Of a stretch of DNA of 64,000 bases, positions 60,002 through 64,000 are shown piece by piece. Position 1 is the stretch's first letter. Every line of letters begins with the position of its first letter. This DNA comes from Oegoconia quadripuncta. Its lineage: Eukaryota > Arthropoda > Insecta > Lepidoptera > Autostichidae. A program made the position numbers and the translations under genes. Below the pieces are notes generated by a model. That model saw only the letters and a program-made list of their open reading frames with translations. It did no database searches and was not told where the DNA came from. Location of the stretch: the NCBI GenBank assembly GCA_949316235.1, contig OX438759.1, forward strand, positions 19,282,618 to 19,346,617. Direction: 5' to 3'.

Positions 60002-60272
60002 CCCGCAGTCTCGACATAGATAGCAACCGATTTCGGTCGTTAGCTCCTAACGATCTTATTCTAAATGTTATAGTGTTCATAATCATATGGGTTTTTGTTG
60101 GAAGCCTGAATCGTAGTTTCAATGGAAACCGACATTTTGATACTAAAGTCTCTAATTCTCCAATTAAAATAACATTGCTAGGACTTAGGACTTAGGACTT
60201 AACGACCGAAATCGGTGGTATAGCTATCGCTCGCTATGTACTATGATCGCTATCTATGTCGAGACTGCGGGG
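60002..60272. mobile_element. Foldback element, 271 bp
   Basis: Ends cccgcagtctcgacatagat and atctatgtcgagactgcggg are exact inverted copies over 20 bp. A second inverted block, aaccgatttcggtcgtta / taacgaccgaaatcggtg, lies inside. A small aggactt triplication is at 60180-60198. Confidence 0.85.
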
Positions 60273-60296
60273 GCAGGTCCCCATCTCAGCATATGT

Positions 60297-60390
60297 TTTT
60301 TTTTTTATACGTAACAGGTTGGTACTTGACCTCAATCACACCTGATGTTAAGTGAAGATGAGGTCGAAGGTGGAAGCGTACGAGAAGTCG
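60297..60390 (-). mobile_element. SINE-A tail within repeat H
   Basis: ttatacgtaacaggttggta, cttgacctcaatcacacctg, gatgaggtcgaaggtggaag, cgtac. 5'-truncated insertion. Confidence 0.75.
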
Positions 60391-60494
60391 AGAGGAAAAA
60401 CGACTATACAACGCTGGTTTTCAGTGGAGCCTAAGATTGTGATCATATCAGAGAGGTAGTCTCAGTTCTGAATAGGGACTTTAACCCACTTCTA

Positions 60495-60745
60495 ATTCTT
60501 CTAATCTAACTAAAACTATAAATACGAATGTTTTGAGGTTTGTTTATTTGTTTGTTTGTTGCTCAATCACTGCGAAACGGCTGAACGGATTTGGATGAAA
60601 TTTGGTATATAGCTAAAATATACTCTGGATTAAAACATAGGATATTTTTTATCCAGATAAAGTGAGTAGTCCCCAAGGGATAAACGAACTTTCGCGATAA
60701 AGTTCTTCAACGCAGGCGAAGCCGATGGCGGTAAGCTAATTATCC
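60495..60745 (+). mobile_element. Helitron-like repeat, complete copy with CTAA end
   Basis: tctaatctaactaaaactat start, cgaaacggctgaacggattt, tgaaatttggtatatagcta, ggcggtaagctaa before T. The CTAA end still fits CTRR. Confidence 0.6.
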
Positions 60746-60907
60746 ATAAACCAAATGGCTCGCCGCATGCTGGAAGTGAAACGAAAAAAGAGCTAGGACT
60801 TCTAACAGCATGTTCAGCACACTGTCAATGTCGTGACCACCTTCGCGTATGAATTTGGGAAATACAGAGCGGAGTATTGCTGAAGTCAGTTGTTTTGTTT
60901 AGTGGTT

Positions 60908-61192
60908 GTATGAATTGGGTTTACGATTCGGAGGTCGCGGGTTCGATCCCCAGCAGGGTACATGTTTAAGTACTCGGTTTGGTTGGTGGTAGGGCATTTT
61001 AAATGTCCGCCTGGCTAGTTTGGTAACTATCTAAATCAAATTGTTGTGTTCCGGTTGTCAAAAATAAGATAGACAGTCCTCCCAATATGTTGGGGTTTCC
61101 GGGTCAGTACACTTCCACGTTCGACCTCATCTTCATTTAACATCAGGTGTGATTGAGGTCAATTACCAACCCGTTGTGCAACAAAAAAAAAA
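60908..61192 (+). mobile_element. SINE-A with small deletions
   Basis: ttgggtttacgattcggagg, gcgggttcgatccccagcag, aaatgtccgcctggctagtt, then loss of the gcagcaatgttaatag block; tail ttgtgcaacaaaaaaa. Confidence 0.85.
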
Positions 61193-61194
61193 CG

Positions 61195-61799
61195 ACAAAA
61201 ATATCCCAAAAATTATTCTTGTAACTTTATGAACAGTACAAATACCCACTTGTAAATGTTCTCAACAGCCTTTACAATTAGACTTCAGCAGTCCTCACTG
61301 TGACCTAGCCAAAGCATACAATTTGAAAGACATGCACACAAAGCGGGCAGAATTAGTCCCCCCACAATAACAGTACAAGTACTCTGCGCTTGACCTATTT
61401 GGTTCATAATGGTGACACTAGACTATTTACATTAGAAAGGAATTCTTTGGCATTGATGATATTTTGGTTACGATTGTTTTGGTTGCTGAGTGACAGTCGG
61501 TTCTGCTAAATTGTAAGTTAAATAAATCACGCCATTTAGCACTGTTAGGAATATTTTTGGGGTTCCGCAGGGATCCTTGTGGTACTTCGATATAAATTGC
61601 AGTATACGAAGTGCGAGTTTTGTCTCGTTTTTAACTTTACCATCGCGTTCGCGTTTGCGCAAAAAGTATCTACGAAAAAAATCGTTTTGCAAACTATCCG
61701 CTAGAGGCGGTGCACATTTCTTCATACAAATCGTCACGTAAACGTGAACGCGATACTAAAGTTAAGTCGAAACAAAACTCACACTCCGCCCTCAGATTG
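61195..61799. other. No assigned feature
   Basis: Balanced-composition DNA, with an 89-aa minus frame (61737-61468) that shows no motif (DSLQNDFFRRYFLRKRERDG). A weak candidate for unique sequence. Confidence 0.3.
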
Positions 61800-62110
61800 A
61801 CATATTCAAAATTCAAATTCAAATTATTTATTTTGCCAGAATATAGGTACACAATGGTGTTTTCGTGTTAAAAATAAGGCCCATTACATTCTGCCTTTTG
61901 AGCATGCAAAATTTAACGAATTATATCTAATTATAACTATCTATTATTAATTAATTATACAATATTAAATAACCCAACTTGCAAGGAATGTTCAAAAATT
62001 GTCAACATCACAAAATTAATGTCAAATCTTCAAATGAATGTTAAAATTTACAGAGAATTAGAAAGAATGTCAAAATCAATAAAAAGAAGGAAAGAAAACT
62101 TCTTGATTGT
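61800..62110 (-). mobile_element. LINE 3' end with AATTC-type tail
   Basis: (attcaaa)n at 61804-61828, then tatttattttgccagaatat, aatggtgttttcgtgttaaa, cattctgccttttgagcatg. Reversed tail of an unassigned LINE. Confidence 0.5.
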
Positions 62111-62112
62111 TG

Positions 62113-62358
62113 TGAGCGTCGGTGCCTCAGCGGTTAAGACACGGTCTCCCAATTTAGGAGGCCCGCGTTCGAATCCCAGGCAGGCCATGTACCAATGAGT
62201 TTCTAAATTTAATTACTTATGTGCATTTATCCGACTGCTGTTAAACATCGTGAGGAAACCTGCATGCCTGAGAAATTAAAGGTAACCCGCATTGGGCCAG
62301 CGTGGTGGACTATGGCCCTTACTCCCTCATATACAGGGGAAGGCCTAAATCCCTGTAG
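62113..62358 (+). mobile_element. SINE-D, full-length
   Basis: tgtgagcgtcggtgcctcag, ggttaagacacggtctccca, cccgcgttcgaatcccaggc, catcgtgaggaaacctgcat, ggcctaaatccctgtag. Best tRNA-like head of the family. Confidence 0.9.
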
Positions 62359-63100
62359 TAAGTGAAATAGTTATCGGCATTTTCAAAAACGCACGCGCCC
62401 CGGCCATAGTTTGATTTACGACTGGCATGATTCGTAGGGTTCTGTGGTATTAAAGATGGTCGTTACGTTGAAGGGACGGAGGGTTCCGTAAATAAGACTC
62501 GTTGTCTATAGTGATGTAGCACGAACAAGGCCCTTTAATTGTTAACAAGCGTATAATATAATATTGGTATCGGCGCTGACTAAGCGATATGCGTTTATGT
62601 TGCAGTAAAACATTACGCTACGGTTAAACACATAAATAAGGCGTGGTTATCAATATACTACAGTTCCTGTCATGCGAAATTTATTTGGCAATCATATTAT
62701 CTCAAAGTTTTCTTTATTTATTTAATTTAATGATGTAATTATGAGGAATAGGCTACAAACGCGACCGTTAAATGACACAATTAACTAATTAAAATTTCAC
62801 TTTTTTTTTATGATAGACTGGATTCGCGTTTGACCACAATCTCACCTGATGGAAAGTGACGATGTGGTCGGAGATGAAGCACGCGATCTCAGTTAATGCC
62901 TATTCACTCTGCTCTTGAAGATCCCAATGTTGTAGGATTCAGGAAAGACTGACGCCGGAAGGGAGTTCCATGCCTTGGCTGTTCGGATGATGAATGAAGA
63001 ATCGAACTTCTTAGTGCGAATGTTCGGTATATTAACTATATACGGTATATCACTTAACTAATATGCTCTATTTTTTCCTTACGATAAAAAATTTATCCAG
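62356..63100. mobile_element. Second copy of the 24.8-kb TIR element, with a LINE inside
   Basis: tttcaaaaacgcacgcgccc, catgcgaaatttatttggca, atgacacaattaac match 24860-25030; right terminus ttttttccttacgataaaaa ... atccag (63070-63100). The left terminus is lost at the SINE-D. 62510-62650 contains DNA not present in the first copy. Confidence 0.6.
62800..63045 (-). mobile_element. LINE C-terminus and 3' end nested in the TIR element
   Basis: gactggattcgcgtttgacc, acaatctcacctgatggaaa, gacgccggaagggagttcca, ttagtgcgaatgttcggtat. Reversed copy of the 39105 family. Confidence 0.75.
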
Positions 63101-63209
63101 TACATATATACCATACAGTTAGAGTTGTACAATGTAATATATGTACTCTGTTGAAGAACCTAAATAAATAAGTAAATAAATAAATGATGATAATGATATA
63201 TCTCCGCCG

Positions 63210-63512
63210 CCTCCGTGGCTCAATGTAAACAACATTGGGTTTACGATTAGGAGGTCGCGGGTTCGATCCCCAGCGGACATGTTTAAGTACTCGGTTTGGT
63301 TAGTGGTAGGGCATTTTAAAATGTCCGCCTGGCTAGCTACCACTGTCTTATCTAAATCTGCCGCCAAGCAGCAATGTGAATAGCATTATTATGTTACGGT
63401 TGTCAGAGATAAGACAGCCAGTCCCCCACGCTTCCACCTTCGACCTCATCTTCACTTAACATCAGGTGTGATTGAGGTCAAGTACAAACTCGTCGTGCAT
63501 AAGAAAAAAAAT
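63210..63512 (+). mobile_element. SINE-A, full-length with small deletions
   Basis: cgcctccgtggctcaatgta, ggtcgcgggttcgatcccca, aatgtccgcctggctagcta, gtgtgattgaggtcaagtac; about 20 bp around the ggtttccgggtcag block is missing. Confidence 0.9.
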
Positions 63513-63514
63513 CT

Positions 63515-63812
63515 AGCCTTACGAAACAAAAGGGTATTGACGAACTGCGACAATAATGTAGACAAAGTCGCGAGCAACGGCCAGTAGTCGCTAATCATCT
63601 TAATGTTAACAAGAAATCATTTCTCAATAGAAGTCAGATAACCTATTTATCCTGGTCTCCAATATCAATCCGTAGAGGAAAATTAGATTTTCTTGAGCGC
63701 CCGGCGTTCAGACTATCCCTAATTCCTGTCTTGAGACGTCTCATTCTTGATATTATGTTTTATTGTATTACCATTTAATGCTTTCTCTGTTTGTGTAGAA
63801 CAGGGATAATTT
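63515..63812. other. No assigned feature
   Basis: No repeat match or coding signal. Confidence 0.35.
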
Positions 63813-63940
63813 AACCGTCTCTGTGGCTAAATGTATACAGCTTAGGTTTAGGGTTAGACCAACTACTTGGCTTGATACTAGCCTTCAATTGAGAGTAACC
63901 GGGACTGACAATTTAACGTGCCCTCCGAAACACGAAAATA
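63813..63940. mobile_element. SINE-A head joined to reversed SINE-E tail
   Basis: aaccgtctctgtggctaaat and gtatacagcttaggtttag (63813-63852) are a diverged SINE-A head. ttgagagtaaccgggactga, then aatttaacgtgccctccgaa (63889-63930) is the reverse of the SINE-E block at 19065-19110. Confidence 0.5.
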
Positions 63941-64000
63941 CTCGTATTAAAAGAGACATTCTACTTGAGGAGCCCAGGAAAGAGTCTTATCGATTACAAC

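Larger units (their letters stand above)
59968..60440 (+). repeat. Repeat H, interrupted twice
   Basis: Left part ttttcggtgtcgcaaagtgg ... aatctgg (59968-60000); middle caggtccccatctcagcata (60274-60295); right part gtcgagaggaaaaacgacta ... gttttcagtggagcc (60388-60435). The gaps are a foldback element and a SINE-A tail. Confidence 0.75.

Noticed and set aside
1..64000. An LTR retrotransposon or endogenous virus
   Set aside because: I saw no paired long terminal repeats and no gag, protease, integrase or envelope motifs.

Overview
The window looks like intergenic DNA from a lepidopteran (moth or butterfly) nuclear genome. It is AT-rich and eukaryotic in style, with no operons, no bacterial-type gene spacing and no intact long ORF. 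Almost every recognisable segment is a transposable element or a relic of one. The tRNA-headed SINEs, the Jockey-, RTE- and R4-like LINE tails, the CTRR-ended Helitron-like repeats and the short TIR elements form an assemblage I associate with Lepidoptera. The species cannot be named from this. I found no convincing complete host gene, no genuine tRNA or rRNA gene and no CRISPR array.

Family labels used here are mine. SINE-A is about 330 bp, tRNA-like head, ends gtgcataaaa. SINE-B is about 220 bp and ends aatatttcgg when read on the opposite strand. SINE-C is about 260 bp and SINE-D about 250 bp, both tRNA-headed. SINE-E has a 5S rRNA-like head. LINE-F is a LINE whose 3' UTR contains gaacaagcagtagc. 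MITE-L, the poly-G MITE and several foldback elements are short DNA transposons. H, I, J and K are short unclassified repeats.

Layout. 1-6 kb: SINE-C, then a TIR element (825-2341) filled with four LINE fragments including a restriction-like-endonuclease LINE relic, then SINE-B and several LINE 3' ends. 6-13 kb: a LINE C-terminus, MITE-L, an OTU-protease-like ORF start beside a near-perfect 230-bp inverted repeat, and further SINE and LINE tails. 13-25 kb: poly-G MITE, a foldback element with a 287-bp tandem duplication, a 5S-headed SINE, LINE-F and a tandem SINE-A array. 25-35 kb: a second TIR family, the longest MITE-L, Jockey-like and RTE-like LINE C-termini and a deleted mariner. 35-50 kb: many SINEs, minisatellite-like repeats, a MITE dimer and a GC-rich retro-insert. 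50-64 kb: multiply nested elements, Helitron-like repeats, one long ATG-less minus-strand frame and more SINEs.

The genes do not form a pathway. The region is best read as layers of insertions whose nesting gives relative ages. The least ordinary signals are the 230-bp inverted repeat next to the OTU fragment (9.5-10.3 kb), the unassigned minus-strand frame at 55.9-56.5 kb, the repeated inversion of retroelement tails, and two identical 14-bp palindromes near 47.35 kb. None amounts to a demonstrated new system.
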